NCBI RefSeq assembly: GCF_026342405.1
Contig: NZ_JAPEMU010000001.1
Location: forward strand, 744,001-808,000
Length of the DNA: 64,000 nt
Source of the DNA: Kitasatospora sp. NBC_00240
GTDB taxonomy: Bacteria; Actinomycetota; Actinomycetes; Streptomycetales; Streptomycetaceae
Direction: 5' to 3'
Part shown: piece by piece, positions 63,295 through 64,000 of the stretch
Layout: the number at the start of each line of letters is the position of its first letter
How positions within the stretch are numbered: the stretch's first letter is position 1
The notes under the pieces: model-generated
Told to the model about the DNA's origin: nothing
Seen by the model: only the letters and a program-made list of their open reading frames with translations
The model's database searches: none
Program-made: the position numbers and the translations under genes

Positions 63295-64000
63295 ATGACC
63301 ATCACCGCGGAGGAACGGCGGGCCGGCATCCTCGATGTCGTCCGCGAACTGGGCACGGTCCGGGTGATGGATCTGGCAGCCCGGATCGGCGCCGCCCCGA
63401 TCACGGTGCGCCGAGACGTGGCGGCCCTCGCAGACCAGGGCCTGCTGCTCCGCTCGCATGGCGCCGTCTCGCTCCCGCACGCGACCACGACCGGCCCGGC
63501 AGGGCAGGACCGGGTGATCGGCATGCTCGTGCCGACGATCGGCTCCTACTTCGACGAGGTGATCGACGGGGCCCGCAAGGCGGCCACGGCCGCCGGGGCA
63601 AGGCTGGCGCTGGGAATCGCCTCCTACGAGTCCACGGACGACCGCGCCCAGGCGGACCAGCTGCTGGACTCCGGTGTCGACGGCCTACTGCTCACTCCCA
63701 ACTGGCCGGGTGCCACGCCCGGCGACACGTCCTGGGTCCGCGACCTGCCGGTACCGGCCCTGCTGGTCGAGCGTCTCGCCCCACCGGACAGCGCCGCCGC
63801 CGAGCTGGACTCGGTCGGCTCCGACCACCATCACGGTGCCTTGCTGGCCCTGCACCACCTGGTCCGGCTGGGACACAAGTCGGTGCTGCTGGCCGCCCGC
63901 GAGGACACCTGGACGGCGCACCAGGTCCGGGCCGGTTACGCGGAAGGCGTCCGGCTGCTCGGGCTTGAGCCGCAAGCAGTGATCGACATCCACCGCCCCG
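63295..64000 (+). CDS. DeoR-HTH/LacI-sensor transcriptional regulator (3' end outside window)
   Basis: ATG at 63295 with GGAGAAGGGA upstream starts a frame that stays open to the window end (235 codons seen). Residues about 1-60 are a DeoR-type winged helix (ERRAGILDVVRELGTVRVMD, APITVRRDVAALADQGLLLR). From about residue 75 the protein changes to a LacI-type sugar-binding fold (VIGMLVPTIGSYFDEVIDGA, ADQLLDSGVDGLLLTPNWPG, LLALHHLVRLGHKSVLLAAR). Such hybrids regulate carbohydrate genes in actinomycetes. The target is probably just beyond the window; the inverted repeat at 63209 may be its operator. Confidence 0.9.
   Translation, partial: MTITAEERRAGILDVVRELGTVRVMDLAARIGAAPITVRRDVAALADQGLLLRSHGAVSLPHATTTGPAGQDRVIGMLVPTIGSYFDEVIDGARKAATAAGARLALGIASYESTDDRAQADQLLDSGVDGLLLTPNWPGATPGDTSWVRDLPVPALLVERLAPPDSAAAELDSVGSDHHHGALLALHHLVRLGHKSVLLAAREDTWTAHQVRAGYAEGVRLLGLEPQAVIDIHRP

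Overview
This window reads as the chromosome of a high-GC filamentous actinomycete (Streptomyces, Kitasatospora or a close relative). The evidence is the very GC-rich coding sequence, GTG and TTG starts, Tat-exported and lipobox-bearing glycosidase systems, binding-protein-dependent sugar importers without their own ATPase, LuxR-type NB-ARC/TPR regulators and a sortase-E-like LAxTG anchor. The mix of catabolic operons, insertion sequences and many truncated genes suggests an accessory region rather than the conserved core.

Layout. (1) 0.1-3.5 kb: an unusual protein that joins an ECF-type sigma factor, a zinc-finger segment, a membrane helix and an extracellular CAP/SCP domain, followed by mostly empty DNA with a decayed ATPase-like gene. 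(2) 3.5-30.3 kb: a galactoside-degradation island. It holds two GH27 alpha-galactosidases (NPCBM, ricin and CBM35-type modules), two GH35 beta-galactosidases, the eroded start of a third GH27 gene, an IS110 scrap, a GNAT acetyltransferase, a binding protein plus two permeases (no ATPase), a divergent ROK regulator, a second orphan binding protein, and two tandem-duplicated secreted proteins with an unassigned N-terminal domain, an Ig-like domain and ricin modules. (3) 30.3-34 kb: an intact ISL3-type element that has landed in a sequence resembling its own terminal repeat and has beheaded a beta-helix surface protein. (4) 34-38.8 kb: an Hsp20 gene with a HAIR-like operator, a MerR-type regulator, an unexplained array of about 180-bp repeats, and truncated DNA-repair genes (ImuC/DnaE2 and AlkA).

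(5) 38.8-45.1 kb: a fructose-type ABC system (binding protein, permease, ATPase), a LacI regulator, a divergent PfkB sugar kinase controlled by two adjacent LacI-like operators, and a broken GH32 fructosidase. (6) 45.1-49.9 kb: an ABM-domain monooxygenase-like protein, a solitary beta-class DNA methyltransferase, a fragment of a class IV aminotransferase, and one IS5-type element sitting inside the terminal repeat of another. (7) 50-63 kb: three large NB-ARC/TPR regulators, one lacking its LuxR helix-turn-helix, bracketing a Fbp/2-aminoethylphosphonate-type ABC operon that ends in a metallophosphoesterase. The window closes inside a DeoR-HTH/LacI-sensor regulator.

How it fits together. Extracellular alpha- and beta-galactosidases would release galactose-containing sugars. 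The lipoprotein binding proteins and the permease pair would import them, probably using a shared MsiK-type ATPase encoded elsewhere, with the ROK protein as likely local repressor. The fructose operon once had its own secreted fructosidase, now inactivated. The last operon may couple uptake of a phosphorus- or iron-containing solute to a phosphoesterase. All functional statements are family-level readings of the translated sequence; no database search was run.
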